Of a stretch of DNA of 64,000 nucleotides, positions 54,789 through 64,000 are shown one piece after another. Within the stretch, counting starts at the first letter, position 1, and each line of letters opens with the position of its first letter. This stretch comes from Cardiocondyla obscurior (lineage: Eukaryota > Arthropoda > Insecta > Hymenoptera > Formicidae), in contig NC_091877.1 in the NCBI RefSeq assembly GCF_019399895.1, forward strand, positions 5,104,419-5,168,418, written 5' to 3'. The notes under the pieces were generated by a model that had not been told where the DNA came from, made no database searches, and was given only the letters and a program-made list of their open reading frames with translations. A program made the position numbers and the translations under genes.

Positions 54789-55552
54789 TATTCCTGAGGC
54801 ATAAAAATTTTCCTTTTACGTGGGAAGAGGGAAAAGCCATTCAAAACCTATAGAAACAATTAACAAAGGAAATTTGATACAGATTATTATCACTTGTACG
54901 ACCTTATGCAGTCTTTAGAACAGCGCTTGCGCACATAAGTCAAAAACTCGTCACCATGTATCTTCCAGCCTTCTTCAACGTTTTGCATGCCGTTAGAAAG
55001 CATCGACTCACAATTTTGTACCGTCGTTGCTCTAGCGCGGGCGTATGCAGAGTGTCGCAATCGTGAAAGAACGAGCTTACCGTGAAGTGCCGTCGCCGAT
55101 CACACACGGGTTTGCCACGTGCCGAATCACCTTGCCAACGGCAAATTCAGCACGTGGTTCGCTAACCTTTTGCTCACGGTGGATACCGGGACGGTCAGTT
55201 GGCTCTCACCTTAAACTTCAACATCCACAGTTCGTCCTTTGATTCGGTATTAACAATCTTCTTGCTGGCTTCACTATCTTCTTCTTTATCGCGGTTTACG
55301 CTGGAAAAATGCTGCAGTGCTACAACTCATATTTGTTCACTGCGTACACACACTGCGCCACACGTTGCTGCCGCATCACTACTCAGCTCCACAGCAGATG
55401 ACGCAGGCACCGACCAATGATCGTACAGCAGCACGATCGTCACCGTAAAAGTTTGCCAAGCAATAATTTGGTTAAAATTAAATTAAACCGAACAGTATCT
55501 ATATTACTATTTCAAGATGCTCTATCAGCTTCTATATTTTTAATTAAAGGAA
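54789..55552. other. unassigned insertion within DIRS
   Basis: Lies between the MITE and LTR G, at a point where DIRS RNase H is broken. Contains an inverted pair around 55110-55165 (GCCACGTGCCGAAT / TTCAGCACGTGG). No recognised protein. Confidence 0.35.
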
Positions 55553-55556
55553 TGTA

Positions 55557-56294
55557 TGTGGACGTTGACGGTGTCCAGCCGGCGCTACAAGTCGCGCAGA
55601 ATAGGGGGTCACAATTTAAGACAGAAAGGCAGACACTTGACAAATTCACAAACAAAATCAGATATATTTAACAAACAAATAAAGAAAATAACAAGCGATA
55701 ATAAACACAATAAAAAGTAAAGTACAAATTATAAAAAGAAGCGATCCTCTCATTTGAGGAAATAAAAGCGGGTCGGTATAGACCGCGTTTCACTTATCTG
55801 TATTCCGCAACGGCAGAAGAATGCTGTCGGCAGCGGACGCAAGGAACTCGCAGTTCGCAGCTTGCGGTTCGCAATTCGTGGTTCGCAGTTCGCAATTTGT
55901 GATTCGCAAAAGGCCTGGCCAGGCTTGAGCACGCGGAGTGATTCGCACGTATGCACTCGATGCACAAACTGGAACGCGGTTGAAAGAATAAAATATTAGA
56001 GTATAAATTATAAAGTGTCGTGGAAGACGACAACTCAGCGATGTGCTCGCTCTGAAACTTGGAGGGACTCTGAGGGCTCGACTGACGCAACGAGCCTCTA
56101 GAGCTATTGTTCAGAGAAAGTAAATCGGGAGAGTCCCGGAAGATTAGCCGGGGAAGTCCCGAGACAAAGTCCGTTCATAGAGTGAATAATATTAAAAGAA
56201 AGGCCGCGGGATTAGAATTTGCTTCCTCCTCCGGACGGCCGGTAATGTGTGAGGTGACGTCATCCGACGTGCGAAGTCGGAGGGATCCGCCACA
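55557..56294 (-). mobile_element. solo LTR G (738 bp)
   Basis: TGTGGACGTTGAC...GGGATCCGCCACA with target duplication TGTA (55553-55556, 56295-56298). Termini match LTR D (TGTGGACG...CCGCCACA), so same broad family. Contains a TTCGCA-type microsatellite at about 55848-55910. A 98-codon minus frame (55794-56090) is not recognised. Confidence 0.75.
55848..55910. repeat. imperfect TTCGCA-type microsatellite
   Basis: Runs of CGCAGTTCGCAGCTTGCGG and TTCGCAATTCGTGGTTCGCA within LTR G. Confidence 0.6.
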
Positions 56295-56298
56295 TGTA

Positions 56299-57640
56299 TA
56301 ATGCTTTCAGCCATATTTTCCTCTCTTCATACCATTCCCAAATGTTTCTTGAAAGTTCACTAAGATGTGGAAATTGTACTCCACCTGCTTTATTTATATA
56401 AGAAATAGCTGTGTTATTATTTATTCTGATTAAAACTTTGCATTGTGATAATTTAGACGCAAAACATTAATTTACAAAATAGACAGCTAATAATTCTAAG
56501 TAATTAATATGATTTTTAATTTCTTCTTTGTTCCAAAATCCGAAGGTTTTAATGTTGTTACAATAACAACTCCAACCTGATAAGGGTAAATCTAAAAATA
56601 TTTCTATTGCAATTTTCTGAGTTTTTATTAAATTAAAACCAGTTATAGCATTTTGTTTCCACCAGATAAAATTTTCTAACATGGCTTTAACTAGAAGAAT
56701 TTTTCCTTTATGATTTCCACCATTAAATTTTAATGCAAGGAATTTTTGTCTTTTTAGACGTTTACAATGAATGAAACCATAGGCTACTGCTGGACAAGAT
56801 GCTGTTAATACTCCTTAAAATTTTGCAAATTCTCTAATTTTGTAAGATTTTTCAATTTTAAAATTATTTATCTAACTTCCTATGTAATTTTTTTTATCTG
56901 TTAGATTTAAGAAAAGATTAACTGAGTCAATAATAAAACCTAAAATTTTAATTTTTTGTTTGGCTATAAATGAGCATTTTTCGTATTTTATAATGAAACC
57001 TAGATCTTTTAATAATTTTATTGTTTTTATGGTATTTTCATCATATTTATTTTTCGATTTGTATACAAATAAAAAATCATCTAAATGTACTACTAATATT
57101 ATTCCTTGCAGTCTGAGTGTGTTAACAATAGGTTTCATAATTTTGGTAAAAATATATGGATTTGTACGTAAACCAAAAGGTAAACATTTAAATTAAAATA
57201 ATTTTCCATTAAATTTAAATCTAAGAAATTTTTATGACTTTCATGAATTGAAATTAAAAAATATGCGTCTTTGAGATCTATAGAACAAAGAAAATTGTCT
57301 TTAGATATTAAATTTAATGCAGATTTAATATCTATTATTTAAAAATGTTCAGGTTGAATAATTTAATTTAATTTTTTAAGATTAAATGTGAAACAACTTG
57401 AACCATCGGATTTTGAACAAGAAAATAAAAAAAAATAATTTGTCTATCATATTTTCTACACTCTTCTACAGCACCTTTGATCAATAATTCATTAATTTCT
57501 AAGTGTAGTTTTTCTTTTTCTTCAGATGAAAAATTTCTTTCTTTAGAAGGAATTTCTTGAAATGGTATTTTAGTGAATAAAATTCTATAACCTTTTATAC
57601 AATTTAAAATAAATTTATCAGATGTAATATCTTTCTGTCT
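56299..57640 (-). pseudogene. DIRS reverse transcriptase and RNase H
   Basis: The minus strand from high to low: RT with ILVVHLDDFLFVYKSKN (usual YLDDFL reads HLDDFL), LLKDLGFIIKYEKCSF, KILGFIIDS; RNase H with IEIFLDLPLSGWSC, TFGFWNKEEIKNHINYLELL; then TAISYINKAGGVQFPHL. It is AT-rich with many stops. These motifs are characteristic of DIRS rather than Gypsy. Confidence 0.8.
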
Positions 57641-57842
57641 ATAAAATGTTTAAGACGTCCTACTATGTTATCTAACCATATTATTTCTTCGATGATGATG
57701 GGTTCATCGTTTGAGACGTAGCCTTGACTGGATCCTGGAATTTTTAAGGTCTCTTAAATTTTATTTGACGACGTTTCTGTTAATAACCCGCCTGATGATA
57801 ACCCGTCGGTGGGTATTTCTAGTTTTCCTGATTTCAAAATTT

Positions 57843-58433
57843 TTAAGTTTGTTTTACTGATATTTTTTCTTTTATATTAACACAGACCTTTTCAATTTCT
57901 TTTACGTCTTTGACTTTTTCTTTTAAGTTGTCTCCATATAGCCATTTATCAGAAATTATAGTTTCCACTACTGATTTAACATTTTTGTTTAGTTGTGGAG
58001 TAATAAACGATTTTCTAGTTACAGATCGCTGATGAAACACGCCAGTCAAAATTTATCCAGCATGGATTATATAATCAGTGAAAACATTGTCGTCAATTCC
58101 TTCTTCTGAAGGATTAATTATTATAGATACTGCTTCACTTGAAGCAGCTATAGCGGTTCCTACACAATTTTGTGTATCCACAAAGTATTGATCCTTCTTT
58201 TTTGCTATATCGGATAATAATGAAACTATTTCCAAATTTAATTTAGGAGCTTCCTTATAAAGTTTACTTTTTCTATTATACATTTCTAAAATTTCTTTTA
58301 TGTTTTTCTCTGGAAGACCTTTATTCTTCCATTTTAACCAAGTATTTTTTAATTCAGGATGGTATTTTATGTCTTTAACTTTAGCATTATTAAGATCCAT
58401 TCCTAAGACCTTAAAGGCATCATCTGTTGACAC
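57843..58433 (-). pseudogene. DIRS gag-like ORF
   Basis: The minus strand reads FKVLGMDLNNAKVKDIKYHP, KGLPEKNIKEIL, EAPKLNLEIVSLLSD, KKDQYFVDTQNCVGTAIAAS, fitting the alpha-helical gag of DIRS elements. Two frames, broken at about 58050. Confidence 0.7.
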
Positions 58434-58919
58434 CTCCTATTCAAGAGATTTCTCTACACTTGTACTTGTTCTGTTCTTTTTATCATTTCCATTATCTAAA
58501 GAGAAGTTAACAAAGAAAGAAATGAAGGACAGCACTAATTGTGCAAATATAATATAATTATAATAAAAGCCTTTATAAGTCATATGAATTGTGGTAATAC
58601 CGTATGGGTGTTACCTCTCAACTCTTGTGTGGAAAGATGAGATTCTTTCTTGTAAAATAACTTACTTACCGAACAAGACCTTTGATGATTTTAAATTTGG
58701 CAATAATGTTCTTTCTAAGACGTTACTAACGTTTCTACCATTTTTGTTAGGTTATGAATTTGTTTTTGCAAATCATTAATTTTATCATCATATCTCCACC
58801 ATTTTGAATGCCTTTTTTTATGGGATTTTGATCTTGATCTACATTCTTTTCTTCTTGTTCGACATACTCATATCGACCGATTACTTAAAAACAACTTCTA
58901 AACTAGCTACACACGATGT

Positions 58920-58998
58920 TGATGGTTCGACACAACAACACAATATGAGGTAAGATGGCTGAACAGAAAAGTGCCTTTTATCGGAAACTTGCTACTCT
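58920..58998. repeat. DIRS inverted terminal repeat, high-coordinate copy (first part)
   Basis: AATATGAGGTAAGATGGCTG...GGAAACTTGCTACTCT, interrupted by LTR E and resuming at 60074 with CTCTAAACGTTGTGG. Confidence 0.75.
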
Positions 58999-59249
58999 TG
59001 TAACACGGTAATTTCGGGTCCGGAAAGCTCGTCGGAAGCCAGAGTGCGAGTGTAAAGAACCGAGACTTGGTTAATCGTAAAATAAAGGATTTATTAATAA
59101 GAAATAATGTAGAGTCAAAATAATACACTTAATCTAATAATTGAAACAAAGGAATAAACAAAGTAATAAACTAAAGATGAATTGAACAAAACGGCCATCC
59201 GCCGTGAGCTGGATTCCAGGGGAACGCTAGTGCGGGTCGCTTTGGGACG

Positions 59250-59515
59250 TATCCTAGGTAACAGGCCGTATCGGGCATACAGGCTTCCGCGGTTGCGAGT
59301 GGGCGACGCGGGTTACAGGACGGGCCGCTCGGGCCGTATCGATCATACAGGCTTCGCGTTCGCGAGTCGGCGGCGCGGATCACAAGCCAGGCCGCTCGGG
59401 CCGTATCGGTCGTACAGGCTTCGCGTTCGCGAGTCGGTGGCGCGGATTACAAGCCAGGTCGTTCGGGTCGCATCGGTCGTACCGGTCTCGCGTTCGTGAG
59501 TCGGCGGCGCCGCGA
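59250..59515 (-). repeat. LTR E minisatellite 2 (67-bp unit)
   Basis: About four units with GGCCGCTCGGGCCGTATCG and CTTCGCGTTCGCGAGTCGG. Same relative position as minisatellite 2 of LTR F. Confidence 0.8.
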
Positions 59516-59544
59516 CTTAATTTGCCTACGAGACGGAACGCCAG

Positions 59545-59815
59545 GGCCGTGTCGGCGAGAGAGAAAGAGAGCCGGGAGCGCCCGGTCGAAGGAAGGCTCG
59601 GGAGCGCCCGAGTCTCGGAGATGTCGGTGTCGAGGACGGCCGGGAGCGCCCGGTCGAAGGAAGGCTCGGGAGCGCCCGAGTCTCGGAGATGTCGGTGTCG
59701 AGGACGGCCGGGAGCGCCCGGTCGAAGGAAGGCTCGGGAGCGCCCGAGTCGTATAGAGCGAAGTCGGTTTCGGAGGCCGGGTGAGCCCGGTCGAGGAAGA
59801 CTTGGGAGCGCCCAA
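59545..59815 (-). repeat. LTR E minisatellite 1 (67-bp unit)
   Basis: About four units with GCCGGGAGCGCCCGGTCGA and GCTCGGGAGCGCCCGAGTC; two hairpins per unit. Same relative position as minisatellite 1 of LTR F. Confidence 0.8.
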
Positions 59816-59883
59816 GTCCTGGAGGATCGGATGCTGGGGTGCTCTCCAGCGCGGAAAAGGTGCCTCGTCTGCGCTCGAGGCAG

Positions 59884-59891
59884 CTTATATA
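59884..59891 (-). promoter_or_regulatory. TATA box of LTR E
   Basis: Minus-strand TATATAAG upstream of both arrays. Confidence 0.55.
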
Positions 59892-60170
59892 CCCGTGGGC
59901 CCGGGAGTGGGGGACACCCCACTCCCGAGCGGTCTGTGGCGGCGCGCGCTGCGGGCGGCTGGTCGGCCCGCGCGTAAATTAAATTTTGGCCGGGGCCGCG
60001 CGAAGTCTTTGGCGAACGGTGATGGTCGCGGCGCGGGGTCTGGAAAGTGCAGTTTTCGTGGCTTAGTGCCACACTCTAAACGTTGTGGTGTTAGACATAA
60101 CAAGAGTACTACAATTTTATCATCGAGAACGAGACACAGGGAATATAATACATTCCGGTCTTGTATATTC

Positions 60171-61518
60171 CGGACGATAATTTTTTTGTGGTACGCCGTG
60201 TCGTGTCTTACTCATATCTTTCGTTTATTTTTCTATCTTTGGCAGTTTTTGTTGAACGACTGTATAATTGACATATTCTGGTCAATCTTTCTTCTGATCT
60301 GTGTGGTTGAGTGTTGTACGACGTACAACCTTAGCACAAGTCTGGTCAGGCTGAGCATTTATACCAGCGATTTTCTGCCCGCGAAGCAAGGCATTTATAT
60401 AAGCGATTTTTTGCCCGAAGGGCGAAGTATTATTAATATTGATTGCGACCCATCGCAATAAAGCTACAAACGAACCAGCGCTTTTATTCTGCTTAAAGCA
60501 AATTCAGATAAGACCTATTTCTTTTATTATACTTTGTATTGACATTTGTATTATTTTACTTGGCTTTATTGTTTGATTAATTAAATTTTGTGTTTAATTC
60601 GTTTAATTGTCTTTATTCTTTGATTTCTCAATTGTGACATTTTTATCATAAAATCTGTGGATCATTGTGCAACTATCAAGCTTGCACCGTACGGACATTG
60701 TGAACGCTCACGTTGCTTTTGACTTTTCTCTTGCTTTAGTGCTACTTACAATGGACATAAGACACGCTCGGACAAGATGAGACAAAAGACTATCATGCAC
60801 TACTCGCAATTTACTTATCTTATGCACACACTTACATTAGTCAAAATTTTCTATCACGCAAAACATTTAAATATAAAATAATTATATCTTAACACGATGA
60901 CGAGTCAACCGTGTACTCTCTTTGTGAGTTAATTGTCAATTTTGCCTTTGTTGACTAAGTCAATTGTTGATCTTGCCTTAGTTGGTCGGATTCATCAATG
61001 ATCTTGCTTTAGTTAGCCATTTTACCATAAAAATCATAATAACTTCGAAACGACTGATCGAAAATGAATTCAACGACAGTGTTTTGGAAAGCTCTCAGGA
61101 TAAGGTATAAAAATATGCAATAAAAAATCGGGTATTTAATTTAAGAAATAAATGGTAATATTAGAAAATTTTTATCTTTTTCTTACATTCTGTATAAATT
61201 GTATGTTATTTTCAAATTTATTATTGCGTTTTTGAACGGTAGATCTCTTTTTAAACTTCAAAAAGATTGCTTATTTTTAATAAAGTAACAAATTATGTAT
61301 ATAAATTAGTGCTCAGAATAAGATGTATATTTCGGTCTGATTCTAAATTCTCTACCTGCGTTCCCTCACTATCGCTCGAAAGCTAACGGCCGAGCTGCCT
61401 ATTGCGCATGCGACGTTATGTCTCAAAAGCGTTTGTATGTAACAAATGTAGTGAGATAAGGTTGTACTATCTACCTAAATGTTATCTTTAATTATTAAAA
61501 CTTTCATTTTTAAACACT
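60171..61518. other. no gene seen; short tandem repeats
   Basis: 60355-60425 has two copies of a ~35-bp unit (GCATTTATA--AGCGATTTT). 60920-61015 has two to three units of GTCAATTGTTGATCTTGCC-like sequence. CGCAATAAAGC at 60455 resembles an LTR polyadenylation site, but ends are not found. Confidence 0.45.
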
Positions 61519-61520
61519 TA

Positions 61521-62330
61521 TACAGTCAGTGTATAAAGTATTCGGACACGTACAAACTTACATTAAAAATTAATATAATTATCATAATAAAAATTATAGA
61601 GGTAAAGTAATAATATGGGCGTATTCATAAATCTTTAGAGCAAGGTTTAGTTTAAAGAAAATTTATTTATTTAAATCGTGTACAAAGATATATGTAAAAA
61701 AATAACTTCAAATAAACGAAAAATGTAAATTCAGAAAGTATTCGGACAGTTAAAAAATTTTTAGACAAACCCTAATATAAATAAACACAATCTACCACGT
61801 TCAGCACATATAAACAAAGCCATTCAGTCTCGAAGTAACTCTTGGCGTAATAGGTATAAGTATTCACCTACTTGTTATCATGGACCGTAAAGGATTTGAA
61901 ACAACCGAAAGTAAGTTAAAAATTTTAATTCGTTTACATAATCAATGTAAATCATTAGCAGACATTAAGAAAATGGTAAATAGATCAAGATCAACTATCT
62001 ACAGTATAATCGACAGATATGGAAAAAGGAAGACTGTGGTTAATAAACCAAGAAAAGGACGCTCACGAAAAATTAACAAACACGTTGAGCGAATAATTAT
62101 TTGTAAAGTTAAAACTGATCCTTGAATAAGTGCTGAAAAAATTGTAACAGAGCTTGAACAATATGAGGGGATAAATGTTAGTGCTAACACAGTACGAAAT
62201 TTACTTTGGAAAAATGAATATCACGGCAGAGTGACACGTAAAAAATATTTTATCAATGAGATAAATATAAAAAAAGACTGGAGTTTGCAAAACAGAACAT
62301 TAACACGCTTACGGAATTTTGGAATCGAGT
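61521..62330 (+). mobile_element. Tc1-like transposon, 5' part
   Basis: Starts TACAGTCAGTGTATAAAGTA after TA. It carries a Tc1-type transposase N-terminus and is cut at 62331-62332 by a mariner-type insertion. Confidence 0.7.
61880..62330 (+). pseudogene. Tc1-like transposase (N-terminal, truncated)
   Basis: Reads GFETTESKLKILIRLHNQCK, SRSTIYSIIDRYGKRK, NKPRKGRSRKINKHVERII, then after a TGA at 62123 ISAEKIVTELEQYEGINVSA and NTVRNLLWKNEYHGRVTRKK. This is the paired HTH region with the GRSRK AT-hook-like motif; the DDE domain is missing. Confidence 0.78.
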
Positions 62331-62332
62331 TA

Positions 62333-62700
62333 TACAGGGTGTCCCACGAAATGCGGAAAATCTCTCGGGTATAAGTAGATATTAGGAATATATTTAGAAA
62401 ATTTTAACATCATTTTGTCGAATTCGCGATTGTAACATTTATACGAATTTTTATAACCGAGCGAATAAAAGCGCACTTTTAGAAGCGGTCCACGCCTAAT
62501 AACACTGACCCTGCTCCAGTTTTTTCGCCGCTTAGCGATTGGCCGATCCCCCCTTCGACGGACCGAGCGAAGATAAGAGACTGCGACTAGCCTGCATAAC
62601 TTATCGCCGTCGAATTAATTAGTCGTTATAACTCTATGCTAAACGAATATATAAAAGGAGATGGAAAAGTTAAATATTTATGAAATAAAATTCAAAACGA
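62333..62700 (+). mobile_element. mariner-type terminus, partial element
   Basis: Starts TACAGGGTGTCCCACGAAAT after TA, interrupting the Tc1 gene. No matching right end before the hAT-like gene. Different inner sequence from the foldback MITE family. Confidence 0.55.
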
Positions 62701-62757
62701 ATGTATTTCACTATTAAGAAAAAAGTTAGAGAACATATAAACTTCAAATAAAAAATG

Positions 62758-64000
62758 CCAGAAAAAAAAAATGCCAGAAAAAAAAATGCCTTTTCTATCA
62801 TGTTTGATTGCACACCAGATGTAAGTCTTCAGGAACAAATTTGTCAAATAATTTGCTACGTCAATCTAAAAGATAATAAATATAATATAGAAGAATCTTT
62901 TATTGACTTTATAAATACATCGGAAAAAACAGGGGAGAGACTTGCAGCAAAAATTTTAGAAAAATTACGGCTTGACGGAAGTAATTTTTCAAAATGTCGT
63001 GACCAAAGTTACAACAATAATGCAAATATGGCAGGAAAATATAAAGGTGTCCAAGCTCGTTTATTGGAAATTAATGAAAAAGCCACATTTGTTCCGTGCG
63101 CTGCACATTCTTTAAATTTAATCGGAGTTAATGCAGCAAGCGTATCTTTAGACATGACTTTTTTTTGGAACAGTACAAGAATTTTTTAATTTTTTTTCAA
63201 GTTCCACTAGTCGGTGGAAAATTTTAACAAAATATGTCACATTAACTTTAAAAAAACACGCTGATACTAGATGGGCATCTAAGTATAACGCGATTCATCC
63301 TTTATTTACACAACTTGGTGGAATTCTTACTGCTTTGAAAAAAATTTCAATCAATATTACATTTAGAGATGCAGTTTCAATAGCAAGAAATTTGATTCAG
63401 GAAATTAATTTTACATTTGTCATTTATTTAACAATTTGGGATCAAATTTTAAGCCATATATTTGTAAATGTAAATTTAATTTTACAACAATCAAATATTT
63501 CGATAAGTAGTGCTGCAAAATGCATATCTGGTTTGAAAGTCGTTTTCAGAACATGAGAAATGAAGAAATTGATAAAATAATTGAATGTGCAAAAGAAATT
63601 TGTAATAAAAATGAAATCGATGCAAATTTTAAAGATTGTCGACAAAGAAAACGAAAAAGATTCCACGATGAAATTGAAAATAAAGAAGAAACTTTTTCTC
63701 AAAAGCAGTTGTTACAAATAAATTTATAAAAAAATTTAGATTTTATATTATCCAGTCTTAATTGGAGATTTAAATCTCTTTATGATGTGGCAAATTATTT
63801 TCAGTTTTTGACATGGGAAGAATTAATCAATAAGTATAAACGATTCAAAGAAACACGCTGCAGATTTGGCACTTTACTATTCTTCTGATATAGATGTAAT
63901 CGACTTTGTTAATGAAACTGTAAGTTTCAAAAGCATAATTCAAAAACTTATTCCAAATATTAAATCTGCATTACCATTAGATATTTTAAATGGTATATTA
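62758..64000 (+). pseudogene. hAT-like (TTF/ZMYM1-type) transposase, partial
   Basis: Reads FSIMFDCTPDVSLQEQICQI, ESFIDFINTSEKTGERLAAK, NANMAGKYKGVQARLLEIN, FVPCAAHSLNLIGVNAASVS, then after frameshifts DTRWASKYNA, IARNLIQEINF, SLNWRFKSLYDVA. The order fits the hAT transposase family with TTF-type N-terminus; the first catalytic Asp (DCTPD) and the CAAHxLNL motif are seen. Frameshifts at about 63180, 63555 and 63730. It continues past the window end, so the hAT dimerisation domain is only partly present. Confidence 0.78.

Larger units (their letters stand above)
58999..60073 (-). mobile_element. solo LTR E (1075 bp) with two minisatellites
   Basis: TGTAACACGG...GTGCCACA with target duplication CTCT (58995-58998, 60074-60077; ACTCT if the shared A is counted). 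The uninterrupted DIRS repeat at 52440 shows the pre-insertion sequence. Minus-strand TATA at 59884-59891 and AATAAA at 59090-59095 set the orientation. Homologous to LTR F. Long frames on both strands (up to 230 codons) come from GC-rich repeats. Confidence 0.88.
52430..60170 (-). mobile_element. DIRS-type tyrosine-recombinase retrotransposon with nested insertions
   Basis: Minus-strand order: gag (57843-58433), RT (56700-57640), RNase H (two pieces), a linker with WPTQPWYPLF, and tyrosine recombinase (52980-53620). The ends carry inverted terminal repeats: 52440-52580 is the reverse complement of 58920-58998 plus 60074-60150. Nested in it are a MITE (54432), LTR G (55557) and LTR E (58999, inside a terminal repeat). 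Coding parts have many stops. Confidence 0.8.

Noticed and set aside
59380..60072. Long open frames (230 codons minus; 151 and 226 codons plus) in LTR E
   Set aside because: They arise from GC-rich 67-bp arrays with few stop codons; frames exist on both strands and in several phases, are not kept in LTR F, and show no domain.

Overview
The window is eukaryotic nuclear DNA from an insect, most likely an ant or other hymenopteran. The basis is AT-rich, intron-bearing sequence packed with insect transposable elements: DUF4817-type mariners ending in ACAGGGTGTCCC, an RNase H-bearing LINE with DUF4780, Copia, BEL/Pao, DIRS, Tc1 and hAT. Species assignment is inference. No tRNA, rRNA or CRISPR array was seen.

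One host gene crosses the window on the + strand: an animal-type fatty acid synthase (FAS). Exons lie at 19330-19633, 33693-34091, 34153-35174, 35249-35493 and 50438-51131, covering the dehydratase, the central non-catalytic region and the enoyl reductase. Intron phases match at the junctions. Two introns (about 14 and 15 kb) are filled with transposons. Upstream KS/AT and downstream KR/ACP/TE exons are not in the window. The first exon carries a 1-base deletion, so the gene is either decayed or has an assembly error there.

Layout. 1-6.3 kb: two related long LTR-like elements (A, partial; B, complete with a 4-bp target duplication). Each holds a proline-rich reading frame behind a TATA box and a strong splice donor. 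6.3-14.4 kb: a Copia element (minus) with 197-bp LTRs, invaded by a mariner with ~835-bp inverted arms and by an 815-bp insertion. 14.4-18 kb: a broken DDE_Tnp_4 plus SWIM transposase gene. 19.3-23.5 kb: FAS exon, Harbinger-type MITE, mariner with a nested solo LTR. 23.5-29.2 kb: Copia fragments and a degenerate LINE. 29.2-33.6 kb: purine-rich tract holding solo LTR D, then foldback elements. 33.7-35.5 kb: three FAS exons. 36.3-41.6 kb: palindromic element with a 12-bp target duplication, then BEL/Pao. 43.9-50.4 kb: foldback MITEs and solo LTRs C and F. 50.4-51.1 kb: FAS enoyl reductase exon. 52.4-60.2 kb: DIRS element with inverted terminal repeats, carrying nested solo LTRs. 61.5-64 kb: Tc1 and hAT-like remnants.

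Most interesting signal: several different LTRs carry their own protein-coding frames in the LTR's transcriptional sense. In copies A and B the ATG position is split by an intron (A|TG), and the frame is open in both despite clear divergence. LTR D encodes a protein with two motifs resembling dynein light chain (LC8) anchors. LTRs E and F instead carry two ~67-bp GC-rich minisatellites in the same order downstream of TATA.
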